From Macrobrachium rosenbergii (Eukaryota > Arthropoda > Malacostraca > Decapoda > Palaemonidae), in NCBI RefSeq assembly GCF_040412425.1, contig NC_089788.1, forward strand, positions 67,472,220 through 67,536,219: a stretch of 64,000 nucleotides of DNA, in the 5' to 3' direction. Within the stretch, counting starts at the first letter, position 1, and every line of letters begins with the position of its first letter. Below, in pieces: positions 11,750-23,800 of the stretch. Position numbers and translations under genes: made by a program. The notes beneath the pieces were generated by a model that had not been told where the DNA came from, searched no databases, and saw only the letters and a list, made by a program, of their open reading frames with translations.

Positions 11750-12805
11750 ATGGCAGAGGCAGCAGCAAAACACATGGCAGCCACCTACCATCGGCTTCCA
11801 CCACTCCCTTCTATCCGTGACATTGTCAAGTTATACAATATTAGAGCCGCAAAAAAACTCAGTCAGAATTTTTTAATGGATCCAAAATTAACAAGTAAAA
11901 TTGTCCGTAGTGCTGGTCGTGTAAGAAATTGTCATGTGTGCGAAGTTGGTCCAGGACCAGGCGGCATAACACGTTCTATTCTTGAGCAGAATGCGGCTCA
12001 CGTTACAGTTATTGAAAAAGATCCAAGATTTCTTCCTTCTTTAGAACTCTTGAAAGATGCCTGCAATGGAAAACTTCACATTGAATTGGGGGATGTCCTC
12101 ACCTTCAATATGGAGAATTCTTTTCCACAGGAACTGGCCACACAATCTTGGGATGACAGAGTGCCCAAAATTCACATTATTGGGAACCTGCCATTCAGTG
12201 TTTCAACACCACTCATCATTAGATGGCTTCAGGATATCAGCTTACGGAGAAATGCTTGGATCTTTGGCCGGGTGCCTATGACTCTTACGTTTCAGCTAGA
12301 GGTAGCACAACGCATGGTGGCACTTCCAGGTGGTGAATTTAGATCTAGGTTATCCATCATGTGTCAAAATTGGTGTCACGTTGAACACAAGTTCACTATA
12401 CCTGGTAGGGCATTTATACCCAAACCAGATGTAGATGTTGGTATTGTTACTTTTATTCCTAGAGTTCAGCCACAAATTCCACTTGATTTCAAGCTTGTTG
12501 AAAAAGTTGTGAAGTGTGTATTTTCATTTAGACAAAAGTACAGTAAGAAAGGAGCAGCAAACTTATTTCCTCCAAAAGTTAGAAGTGCACTTGTTGATCA
12601 AATGTTTGCTGTTGCAGATGTAGATCCAACAATCAGACCAATACAGCTTACTGTGCCTGAATTTAATCGCTTATGCCATGCATATGCGGCCATCTTACAA
12701 CAAAAACCTCATCTTGCAAAATTTTCATTTCATGATAGTACTGCTTTTGTTGAAGAAGATGATAGTTGTGAGAAGCTAGATATTGGCAACTTGCATATTA
12801 GTTAG
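11750..12805 (+). CDS. TFB1M: mitochondrial dimethyladenosine transferase 1 (12S rRNA adenine N6,N6-dimethyltransferase)
   Basis: The 351-residue product belongs to the KsgA/Dim1 family. In mitochondria this enzyme dimethylates two adjacent adenosines in the small-subunit rRNA stem-loop, using S-adenosylmethionine, and so supports mitoribosome assembly. Visible motifs are LSQNFL (37-42), the SAM-binding loop EVGPGPGG (65-72), the acidic VIEKD (87-91), GDVLTF (114-119), the catalytic NLPF (146-149) and AFIPKPDVDVG (221-231). Length is close to the human protein (346). The start chosen has a favourable context (GGCAGGATGG). An acceptor-like TTTTAACAG ends at 11738, so a non-coding 5' exon is likely; an in-frame ATG at 11726 would fall inside that intron. 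MAATYHRLPPLP (ATG at 11774) is an alternative start. The N-terminus is short and modestly basic, suiting mitochondrial import. The coding sequence has no intron, unlike its neighbours. Confidence 0.97.
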   Translation: MAEAAAKHMAATYHRLPPLPSIRDIVKLYNIRAAKKLSQNFLMDPKLTSKIVRSAGRVRNCHVCEVGPGPGGITRSILEQNAAHVTVIEKDPRFLPSLELLKDACNGKLHIELGDVLTFNMENSFPQELATQSWDDRVPKIHIIGNLPFSVSTPLIIRWLQDISLRRNAWIFGRVPMTLTFQLEVAQRMVALPGGEFRSRLSIMCQNWCHVEHKFTIPGRAFIPKPDVDVGIVTFIPRVQPQIPLDFKLVEKVVKCVFSFRQKYSKKGAANLFPPKVRSALVDQMFAVADVDPTIRPIQLTVPEFNRLCHAYAAILQQKPHLAKFSFHDSTAFVEEDDSCEKLDIGNLHIS

Positions 12806-12914
12806 GGAAAGAAATAATGTACAGAACCTAATGTTAACCATACAGATTTTTTACTCCTAATATTAGCAATGTTAAGAATAATTCTTTGAAATGTTCACTG
12901 TATACTGTTGTAGT

Positions 12915-12920
12915 AATAAA
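12915..12920 (+). promoter_or_regulatory. probable TFB1M polyadenylation signal
   Basis: A canonical AATAAA lies 110 bp after the TFB1M stop, the first such hexamer downstream of it. Confidence 0.6.
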
Positions 12921-14040
12921 TATTCTGAAACAGTAATTTTCTGTAGCTTCCTTTTCACACCGGTTACAATTGCTTGAATGCACATTGCACATTTAAGTAT
13001 CCTAATGTTTTTATGGTAACAAATACATGAATAAGTAACCAGTGAGATGTTGAAACTTCATATATGGATTGAAAAATTCTTATTGATTTAGTAATTTTCT
13101 TACTCCAAATGTACTTACCCGATGGTCAGGAGACTGGCAGACTGTTTACATATTATGCTTCTGGAGTAGGTTTCCTTTTTTATGTTTTCCGCTCAATATT
13201 TTTTGTTCTGATTTCATTTTGCTGCTTTATTGGTTTATTATACAACTGCAGGCCACCCTGATGTAAGTGAGCATGTAGGGTGAGGTTTGATGGCATGCCT
13301 CAACTGTAGAATTCAAGTAGCCAATGTGGTTGAGTAAGGAAGAAGAATTATTTGACACCTTGCCCTCAGTGTTACATTCAACCTTGAGGGACTCATAACC
13401 CATAAGGCACTGAGGGTAAGATGTATATCTCAAGAACTTCTCAGAAGTTCTCCCAGTATGGATGCCATTTGTGACAAAGCCATATTCATCCCCTGTAGGT
13501 CCCCTGTCATATTGCACACTATGCAAAATAACTTTCTACTTAATGGTGACGAACAGGCAATGACAATGGACATGTACAGTATATGGACCTCTCCCCAACA
13601 AAAAAACTGAAAAGTCCAGTACAATATAGCTACTCTAGTTTCATATCAACAGATCAATAAAGAAAAGAAAAGAAATTTCAGAGCTGATGCAATGCTCATT
13701 TTGATTATACTACTGTATATTTGAAACAGGTAACTGATCTACCTTTCTTGTTCTCAAAACTGAGACAAATACTTTCCACAGTTTTTGAAAACAAGTTACA
13801 AAGTTTTTGTCCAGCCTGGGAAATTTTTCAGACCACAAAAAATAAATGAATGGCTGATTGAAGCAACTACTCAAGCTACTACATTCATTATGATCAAGAT
13901 ATGATAACATCCATGACCTAGAAGTATATCAACCCCAGCAAAAAAAAAAAAAGGCTACAGTACAAAAAAGAAAATTAAAATCCTAAAATCACTGGACAAA
14001 ATCCACCATACAAAAAAATAAATTCTTGGTCAGACAAGAA
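12921..14040. other. intergenic DNA, nothing firmly recognised
   Basis: Minus-strand open frames at 13227-13624 lack recognisable domains. The stretch just before 14050 is lysine-codon rich on the + strand and may be the continuation of the LINE ORF1 relic that follows. Confidence 0.4.
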
Positions 14041-14049
14041 AATACTCAT

Positions 14050-14280
14050 ATTTGTACTTGAATCACTCCAGTGTAATTTATGCTCCAAATTTGGAATTAC
14101 ATTTAAGAAATCTCACTGTAAATAGTCTAGGTGTGTGCAGCTTGTGATTCTGAATCTCATTCCACAAACTGAACCGCATTACTGTAAATGCTTCAAATGT
14201 GGACTTGGACATCATTCAAGGCCGAAAAAATGCTCTTTCTACATGTACAAAACTAAAGCTAAATTGTAGTTGACATTGCA
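14050..14280 (+). mobile_element. LINE ORF1 (gag-like) zinc-knuckle relic
   Basis: One + frame with a single stop reads LQCNLCSKFGITFKKSHC, then SRCVQ, then HYCKCFKCGLGHHSRPKKC. The spacing C-x2-C-x3-FG-x6-C and the closing C-x2-C-G-x2-H-x6-C match the tandem CCHC knuckles of the nucleic-acid-binding ORF1 protein of jockey/I-type LINEs. The middle knuckle seems lost to a frameshift. No adjoining reverse transcriptase is recognisable downstream. Confidence 0.6.
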
Positions 14281-14824
14281 ATGGATACTTGAACGAAGGA
14301 AAAATCCTTCTTACAGAATAGTGCAAGGAATCCGCATTTCCCCGACTTCCAGTTTTAAAGACATAACATACTAACACATTCAGAAAGAATCAATACCACA
14401 AAAGAACCAAAACCATATTATGGACGAATCAAAAGAAGGCAGCTAACCTGAAACAATCATAACAATCACTCACAACTGTAAGATGATGTAAAAGATTATA
14501 AAAAATTACTTAGAAAATGTAGCTTCTCTCAGGGAAGAAGAAAAATTTTGACAATAACAGTATATAAAGCAATCTATCAGACCTTAAGTTCTGCACAATC
14601 ATAAACCTCATAATAATATCCATGAAACAAATGAGAGCAATTCAACTTCATTCAGCTGAAAATATAGTGGAATACCACCCCTGGGAATATACTATTGAAT
14701 CCACAACAATAAAAGAAAACTGATGATAAAAGATATATAGTGGAGATTTACTAAATTAGCCCATCTTCAGTTACAAGAGCCACGGCAAAACTGCACCAGA
14801 AACAACCAGAAATGGCAGAGCATG

Positions 14825-15055
14825 ACTAAACCTGTTTCTTTTAATGTACATCCATTCATATTCCTCTTTCTTCCATCTGACTTTCCACCCTCTCTAAAAA
14901 TTGTTTCCTAGCGCAAATGTGAAGTTTTCCTCCTGTCACATCTTTCAAGCCTTCTTACTGACTGTCAATTTCCCTTTCAGCACTGAATGACCTCATAGGT
15001 CCCAGCACTTGGCCTTTGGCTTAAAGTCCATATTCTGTTCTATTCTATTCTCTGA
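14825..15055 (+). repeat. SINE-like interspersed repeat, copy A (5'-truncated)
   Basis: Shares with copies at 59466-59752 (+) and 54727-55022 (-) the blocks TCTTTCTTCCATCT, GAGGTTTTCCTCCTGT (here GAAGTTTTCCTCCTGT), TGAATGACCTCATAGGTCC and CTTGGCCTTTGGC, in the same order. It ends in a short pentamer tail (TTCTA/TTCTG units, to about 15048), as many SINEs and LINE-mobilised repeats do. The first third seen in the other copies is missing. Confidence 0.8.
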
Positions 15056-17098
15056 CTAAACTTGTGGGTGTAATGTGTGTTCCACAGAAACATGCAACAA
15101 AATGATGAACAAAGGAAGCTTTCATTACTACACTAAAAATTCACTAAAATAAAAAAACAAAACAAACTAACTTGAATTGATATGAGTGTCTGCATGTGCA
15201 TTAACCATCTGACATTTTCTGAGAAAGCCACATACCTATTAAAGACAAAATCTTGGGGGAAAAAATGTGCATTAAAAGGCAGTAATAATGACTAACAAAT
15301 GTTATTATAAAAAATATGAATAATTCAAGTCACTATAAACTCCAAAATAAAACACTTCCCTTTGTAAATAATCAAAACCTGGTCACTCTCATGTAATACC
15401 TTCAATAACTACATAAGTTAGTTAAATGTTATGACTTGAAATCCAAATACATTGATTTATGGAAGACTAGCTGATGACAACAAATGAAAGCAGATCAAAC
15501 CCAAGGTTGAATGCTGGCATTCTTTGAACCCAAAAATATCCACACTGAAGTAATCTTATCTTGTTCCTAAATTGGCTATACAGTACGTATTTGACCTATG
15601 GATACTTAATGAACAGCCCACCTGACCCAATCCCTGCTCACAGAGAACATACGTTAGCATTAACAGATGATGCATCTCTTACATGAATTTCCAAGCTTCA
15701 ATCGATGGAAAATTCAAGTTTTGGAAAAACAAATCAATCAATTTAGGAAATTTTGCCAGAATTTGCATCATTTTCAATTTATCTAATTGTAACATTTTTT
15801 TTAAGACCTGCAAGTTAATATAAAAATTTAAATTATATAAGACAAACCCTTCAAGCCAGCCCTATTAGAATTAAATATTTTGACTTGGTGGTCTAGTTAT
15901 ACTACATGTTCTTAATACTAATACTGTAATGTTTATTGATACTGTAATGTTTATTGAGCATAAGTGCTGGGGAATGTTGTCTAGGATGCCTTCAAGAGTG
16001 GAAATTTCCTGGTCTCACTAGACTTTTGCTATGTGTACTTCCATGCCAATCATCCAGTTGTTACGGAATGATGATAGTGGCACCATTTACCTTCCTGGAT
16101 CTGTTTGAGGTCACCTTTAGCGAAGAGAATCAGTGGCTCTGCAATACGGCTTTACATGAGAAAAACTAGTGCCTTCCAGGCTTGTAATTCTCACCTTTTC
16201 CCAAGTACAATGCAGATGAAAAAAGTATATCTGAGAATACAATCCCTACTGGTTTTGTCACATTATCTGTAGAGCCTGTTCTGAAGTTTTCCAAAAAGGA
16301 AGAAACAAGAGTGAAGGTTAAAGTACATGAAGTTCATGTAATTCCCTTCTCTCACTTTTATATTTAACATGGAATTGTCTTTTAAGTTTTACTTCAGTGA
16401 TGTTATGAACACGGAGTCTGATCATCATGGTGGGTTATGTTTAGTCCATGGGAACAGAGGGCACGTCTTCTCATTGAGTCTGATCATCATGGTGAGTTAC
16501 ATCTTGTCCATGAGGACAAAGGGGAATGCAATCACCGTCATCCACATTCTAACCTCCCGGACAAGATATGAACATCTAAGCTATTGGTCTATACATCTAA
16601 GGCAGCTGGTAGGTACCTTTCTGCTCCTGGCCTTCCACTTACCAAATACAGACTTAGCTGTACCTTTGCCTGAGAATCAAGATTCTAGTTTGTTGAGAAG
16701 GCCTGTTGATCTTAACTAGCAATTCAGGCTTTTATGAAAAAGGGGGTTATGGAAAACAAGCTACATTTTCTTAACATAAAACAAGTATTTTCATACAAAC
16801 CCATTACTCAGATATGAAGTGCTCCCCTCTCAACTACTCAAGCTCATTTTAAGGAAAAGTGAGGACAGAGTGAAGGTGGGGTCTGTAGGCAGAATAGAGC
16901 ATGCACTGAGGAATTCTGGATTATACCTAATACAAATCTGGTGAGACAAAGGCTGAAGCATCATGGCAAATAAGGGATACATTATATGATTAATGGATTT
17001 GTATGAAAAAACTTGTTATAAACAATTTTATGTATTACAATTAAGCATGTTAATACTGTAGTGAATAAGAAAAATATGTATTTAACAGTTGTACAGAT
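15056..17098. other. intergenic DNA upstream of SNAPC2, contains a 62-bp duplication
   Basis: No gene is recognised. At 16414 and 16476 the phrase GAGTCTGATCATCATGGTG begins two adjacent copies of a 62-bp unit, and the 116-codon open frame spanning them (16369-16719) has no recognisable family. A coding-like segment near 16210-16360 is unidentified. An upstream non-coding SNAPC2 exon could lie here: acceptor-like TTTAACAG ends at 17088, shortly before the start codon. Confidence 0.4.
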
Positions 17099-17718
17099 AT
17101 GGCATCTGCTGTGGACGTGACTGAGGCTGATAAGTGGGACTTACTAGAGGCTCTGTACAAACATGGCTCTGACATTAATACTTTATGTGAAAATCTTCCC
17201 AACTGGACAAAGTCTCAGATTGAACAAACACTCAAGCGGTTTAGGTTCCGTGCTAAAAGGGTAAGCATCAAGACATTCTGATGTAGCTTATTCATATATT
17301 CTTTATACATTATTCCTACACTGATCTGGTTTTGGATTTGGTATTTCATCTATGTTGATATTTTCAAAGTGATCCATCAATATACACATTAATTCTGAAA
17401 TTACTACCCAACATGAAATTAACTTTCACTCATATGCTTATTTTACTGAAGCTTCCATTTTGTTTGATGCATGAATTTTACCAATACTGTATTCACATTA
17501 CTGAGGAATTTTTAAGTTGTGCCCATAACTTCTGTCATGGATCCAAATTTACATTGTTTATGTCCATATATAAATAAAATCATGACATCAGTGAAAACTA
17601 GAGCTGTACTGAGCACTCTTAACACAAAGAATGGTACATTACTGTACAGTATTTGCTTTTCTTCAGCGTAAACTGATATTAGTATGTTTCTTTCTTAAAA
17701 TTTTTCTGTATCAAATTT

Positions 17719-17807
<89 letters not shown>

Positions 17808-20800
17808 ATTTTGTATAATGATGTACTACATAACATACATTAATTTTCATTAGTGCTGTGTTTTTCGTGGCTTTCTTAATACAGACTGGTATTTTTTCAA
17901 GAAAATACTGTACTGTACTTATCATTACAAATACACAAAACTCAGGAATTTGTTTGTATTTTTCAGAATTTGCAGCAAGAAGAGAAGCAAGGCAAGACAG
18001 CAGCCTTAAATCAGTGGCACAAAGTGACAGAGAACCTCCACCAGCTTCAAGGTTCTACCAATAGTCCTTGGTGGCGTAAGGGTCGTGTAAAAGGCACAGA
18101 AGAACCCAAAGATCACTCACCTATTCTGAGTCAGGTAGACAAGACAACTAACATCTTTAATATCACCATATATGATTCTTTAATTTTCTTTGTTGATCAT
18201 TCATTTCAGCTCACAAAGAAACTTTGACTGGAAAACTTAACCAGATCCCTTAACCATTAAAACTGCTTGCTTATTGCTTAAGTTAGCTGGTGCTAAATGT
18301 ATGTAGATGTTTATTTATCTGAGTGCCTGGCAATCAGATGTAGTTATTAAAGCACAGAATAACTAGTGACCTCAAGGGTAGCACGAGAAGCCAAAAATTT
18401 CATGTGTCTGCACAAATCTCTGTTCTCTTAAGCATCACCACCCAGTCAAAATCAAACAAATCAAGAGTTGACTAACTGTATCCCAGATCTCAAAATCAAT
18501 ATTGTGGCGGAGAAACAAGTCTACAAACTTAATACAGTACGCACATTGAGTTTTCCTAGATTTGTGCACAGGAGAATCTCTGGTGGGTGGCGCTTACCAA
18601 CAACCTGATGGAATAAGTCTTCTAGTTTCAATCTTTTTTTTTTTTTTGCTTCAACCTCTGTGCAGTTGTTCAAGTTTTTATCCCAGCTCATGGGAACTGT
18701 AACTGTGTGGGCATACTGCATATGATTATTGGCTTGCATTTGTTTTGGAAAACTGCACCCTTCTGCATTACTGAAAGTGGATCTTCTTGCTATGTGGGTA
18801 TCAAGAATTCACAGCATCAGTAATTTAGGTTACTGATGAATAAACGAATCTGATAGCATTAAAAACATGAAACTCTGCACAAAATGCAAATATCTTAGCA
18901 GCAGCTGCTTGACAACTAGTTTCCCTAGTAACTGACAATTTAAGGTGATAATGATAGATATGGCATGCTTCATTAGATATGGCATGCTTCATTAAAAATT
19001 ATGGCTGCATCAGCAGGGTTTAATTTATAATGGAGTTTCTGTATTTTCCTAACAATTCATTTTTCTGCAGGGGAAAGATCATGTAATAATTATCCTACAT
19101 TCATTGTAAGAAAGGGAGAGCATAAACACTTTCAGGAACGTTTTCATTTTGCTAATGTACAGTAAATATAAATTACATATACAAACAGGAAATGCAAAAC
19201 ATGGCCATTAACATTGACAGCAGCTCGGCAGAGTAGGGTCTTAAACAGATTCCAAGATTTACTGAATTAAACAGCAATCTGTGGTTGTGTTTATGCAGAG
19301 ATGGCAGTAATGAAGTGACTTAATGCTATTTGGGTGGTTCTCTGGCACTCATTGTTGATTGGCTGGCACCTCTCCCATGTGTACCAGGTAACTGATTATA
19401 AAGAGTGATGATCCTTTGCCATGATCTTGATGACTGCCTGACCAGGGGTCAGATTGGGGCAATCTGCAGGTCTGGTCCTTCAGCCCCCTCTGGTTGGTGA
19501 TCTCATTCTCATGAAATGTTATTGTTATTTTAGTGGCTTTCCTGATATTCGTAACAGAAGGAATAGCTCCTTTGTTATGTTGAGGGAGGGCTTTTCTCTT
19601 CAAGTATGGACAGCTTCTAGGATGTGTAGACAACAGCTGTCTTGTGCTCTGTCGATTACACTTACAGAACATATCAAGTCTTGAACATGACACAAAATAT
19701 ACTGTACTTCTCTTTCTGTTTATATTCTATTCTATTGCTTGATTTCTTTTTGTACAAAATTTTGGATTATGGCAGCTCCAACTTACGGCGTTCCATACTT
19801 ACAGCGCTTTTTCAAATATATTCTTTAAAAAATTGGTTCCAGGTTACGGCTGATGTTCTGAGTTACAGCATTTTCCGACTTACGGCATGTCACTGGAACG
19901 GAACCCCCGTCGTAACGCGGGGACTGCATGTAATTATGTGTACTATATTGCAATTTATTATATACTTATTACAGTTACAGATTGGAATAAATATACACAC
20001 AATTAACGACAGGCAGTCCTCGGTTATTGGCAGGGTTCCGTTCTGAGGGTGTGATGATAACCGAAAATTACCGCTAATGGAAAATCGGCAATTTTTACGC
20101 TTTTTCGGCGAATTTCGGGCTTATCAGCGCCGAAAAGTGCTGTTTTTTGGTTACCAGCACCTCTGTTAGGTATGTATTGGCGCCAATACCCAATTATCGG
20201 CACCGATAAGCTGAAATCGGTGATTTTTGGTGGTGAAAATTGCCAATTTTTGCCACCAGAGAAGCTCTGTAAAACCGGATCGCCGTTAACCGAGCCCGCC
20301 ATTAACCGGGGACTGCCTGTATTCATTTTTTATTTTTGAGTGGCTAGGAACTTTCAAGCTGAAAAAGAGCAGATGAAGGTGAGGGTGGGGACTGAATACT
20401 GTATCAGAGAAAAGGGGGGGAACTACTATATATTACCATATATACAGTACAGTACTGTAAGCTGCATGCTCAGTACACTAACTTTGTTATGATGTAAAGA
20501 TGCAGTTTATGATGAAACTTACTTTATTTTATTTTAATATGCTACATATATGCATCATCAGGATCTTTGAGACTGAATAGTAAATTATGCATTTGTGGCA
20601 TCAGAAGCTTGAAGGGTTTAGTTAGTATGCTCAAAGTTTGTGTTCAGGCCACATCAGCCCTGACAAAATATTTACTGATCTAGTGACACGAACAGGAAAT
20701 GATCCTGCCTTTATAAAGTAGACAAAGTAGTCTGTGAAAACATTTAAGTATACTATTATGCAACACAGTGAGATAGGATGAGTCATGCAAGGGGGTTAGA

Positions 20801-23800
20801 TTTTAGCTTTATATGGAGAATTCATGTGTATAATTTTCATTTAGTTATACTATACTTTTCTTTTTCTGATGCTTTCACACACATTTGTATTTTTCAGGCA
20901 CTGAAGTATGCAGCATTGTTTGAAGACCACTATCAAAGTTCATCGCCAGATGATCCAAATTACAGTGAGATATACATGTACGGTTCAATATTGTCTTGGG
21001 TATTTGAGGTTAATGTTATTTCCTTGTAGTGTGTTGTAAGTACATATAGGTATTACTTAAGTTTATCTTAATGAAATCAGCTTCATTTTTAGTGATCTTC
21101 AACTCAGTTTTACTCATCTTTGTTGTCCAGCATGTTGAGAATTTCTTCACTATAATCCTCAAAAATTTAAGTGCTGAGGAATTATTGAGTTATATGGGTA
21201 GTTATCAGTATTGTTTTAATTATCATTACTTAGCCAGCATGGATTCACTTGGCAGAACTGAGGGCAATTAATGTCCTTTTGTATTACTTTGCATTTGTGT
21301 ACTGTTATTGTCCAGTGTCTAATTTTCCTCAGAAAAAGTAAGCATACCATATATTAGGTTAGATAACATATTTGCTTAATCCTTGGAGACAGTAAGAAAG
21401 TAGAGTAATAAATTTTGGACTTCCTTCAAAAATGACTCAAGTACTTTTTGTTTTTATTGCAAAGTGAGAATTACTTCAGGTAAGATACCCAGTCAGTCTG
21501 AAATATGGTTTAACAAGTTTTTGGAATGGCATAATGGAGGCATATATATGCCAACAGGAATAAGAAAGATGCCAAAAACTGGAACCATTTGGTTTGTCTT
21601 CAGTCAAGGAAAACCTTGTAGTTTTTGTGACCAGTTGATACACTATTTTCCAATAATGGACAGAAAAGCCAAGCACCTGACTTACACCATAAAAAAATAT
21701 TTATGTCCTGTGCTAGAAATAAGTTCATTAAAAAAGGACAACAAAGTTAAATATGAAAAAGCATAAACCAGAGCAGTACAGATACAAGATAAATTAGGCA
21801 GCATGAGAATCACTAATACGCTAATTAGCAAGTGATCATTACAGGAACTAATTAGTGCTAACAGCAAAACATAAAATACAGATAAGGCAGTAACAAAACT
21901 TATCACTGTAGCCATGTATAAGAAAAGATAAGAGAATGACGCCAAACAAATTAAAAATATAAGGAAAACAAGAAAAAATAGATGGCATACTTTCAAAAAT
22001 ATACTGTACCTGCTTCGGAGATGAAGCCTTGAATGATCATAAGCTGAAGAAAACTTAGAAGCAAAAATTAATCGCAAAATTATAATAGAAAAGAATTAAA
22101 ATGAAGTGCAAAGGATAAATAAAAATTAAAGTACTAAGCATCAGGAAGAAAGCAATCCCTGGAATAGTATATGTGTTAATTTTTGCAAGGTTAAAAAACA
22201 TGAGATGGGTATGTATCCATCTCATTAAGGTATGGCTGATGGTTGACATCCGCACAATGGAAAACATTTTTACCTCTTTTGACTCATATGTTTTAGAAAG
22301 ATTCAATTCAGATTTACTTGAATATATGTAACAGAATTTATGTAGCTTTAAATAGAAGCAGTAAACAAAGGTGACAAGGATTTACTTGCATGTCTGTAAT
22401 AGGACTTATGTAGCCTTATACAAAGGCATTACACAGATGTGATGGGAAAATTAACCTATCTAGAGATGTAGGCTGTGTTGCTACCTTGCAGCAGCTACAG
22501 ACCTGTAGAATTCCTAGTACTAATTAAAATTTTCCATTATTTTTGTCTGTAAACGTCTAAATTCTTATCTAAATTCTTATGAAAAATTAAAACTGATGGA
22601 AACATAAAACTACCAGTAGTTATCTAATCATTGACCTTCTACATTTTCTTGGTAGAGAAAAATCCATTTCATGAGTATAGCTTATTAAATAATGAGAGAT
22701 GCTCTTGTAATACAGTAGTTCATAAAACATTATAGTTCCATGAGCAAAAAGACATTTCCAAATTGATGAAGTCAATGGGCAAAAATCTGTTTAAAGAAGG
22801 GCTTCTTATTTGTCAATGAAAAAGTACATTTTGTGTTCTTTCACTGATATATTTGTTCCCTAGAATTTTGGATGGAAATTTATAGCTTAACATCTTGACT
22901 TTTCAGGTACTTGTCGCAAATAGTAGCAGGGCAGGAGCCAACTCAGTTAAGTCCTGGAAGTGCTGCTAAGGTTTTAGAAATGTTAGACAAGGTTAAAAGT
23001 GTGCTGTATAGCCCCTCTACCATGGATTATGCAAATTATTTTTTGAACCTTGATTTAACCTACCTTCCTGTAAGTATAATTTTTTGGCTTGCTTGTTCAA
23101 CTTTTGATAAGTGACTGTTACAATTAGAGTACATTATTATTTCCAGTGGATCTTCAGTCTCAATATTTGTGAGAAATTGTGGATAAACATAACTTAACCT
23201 GAAAAAGTGGACTATTTAAGAATTTATACAAAGAACTCATGCATGCTTTTTATGGTAAAAATTAGATTTAAGATTTATTTCTGGTTTGCATTTTGATGTC
23301 CTAAAAGTACAGTAAGTTCTTGTATCTGAGTTAGGCTTAGAATTAAGACATAAGTTTTAATAAGCAAAGCTCATTCATATTTTGTGTACCAAGCTTTAAA
23401 CGTAAGGCAAAAAACTATAAAAACCCAAATATACAAGCCTCCTCCAAAATTACAAACCATAGTTACGTGAGTACTGGTATTGCAGCAACCCATAATCCAG
23501 TGAGAAGTTCACTGAATGCTGATGTCATGCACGTTATAATAATATTTTGTAACAAAGATGATGTTCTTATGTTTTGTATGCTTATACAAATATCCTTTCC
23601 ATTGCATTATGCTATTTTGAATAAGTAATGTGAAACTGCAATTTTGAGATATTTAGGAGTCCTGAAACTAATTCCATGAGCGATTCAAGGGCCACCTGTA
23701 CAATGCCATAACTATATGTCATCATTTTATGCAGATCAGCTCAGTGTTACAGTGATTTACTTGCTGGTTAATAATTGTAATATATTGGTGCAGGTCTTTC

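Noticed and set aside
12057..12281. Second open frame within TFB1M
   Set aside because: Shadow frame of the conserved TFB1M coding sequence.
16369..16719. 116-codon open frame upstream of SNAPC2
   Set aside because: It contains an internal 62-bp duplication read in two frames, has no recognisable domain, and lacks splice or promoter context.
21464..21766. 100-codon frame in SNAPC2 intron 3
   Set aside because: No recognisable domain, does not join SNAPC2 exons in phase, and overlaps long minus-strand frames of equal quality, as expected by chance.
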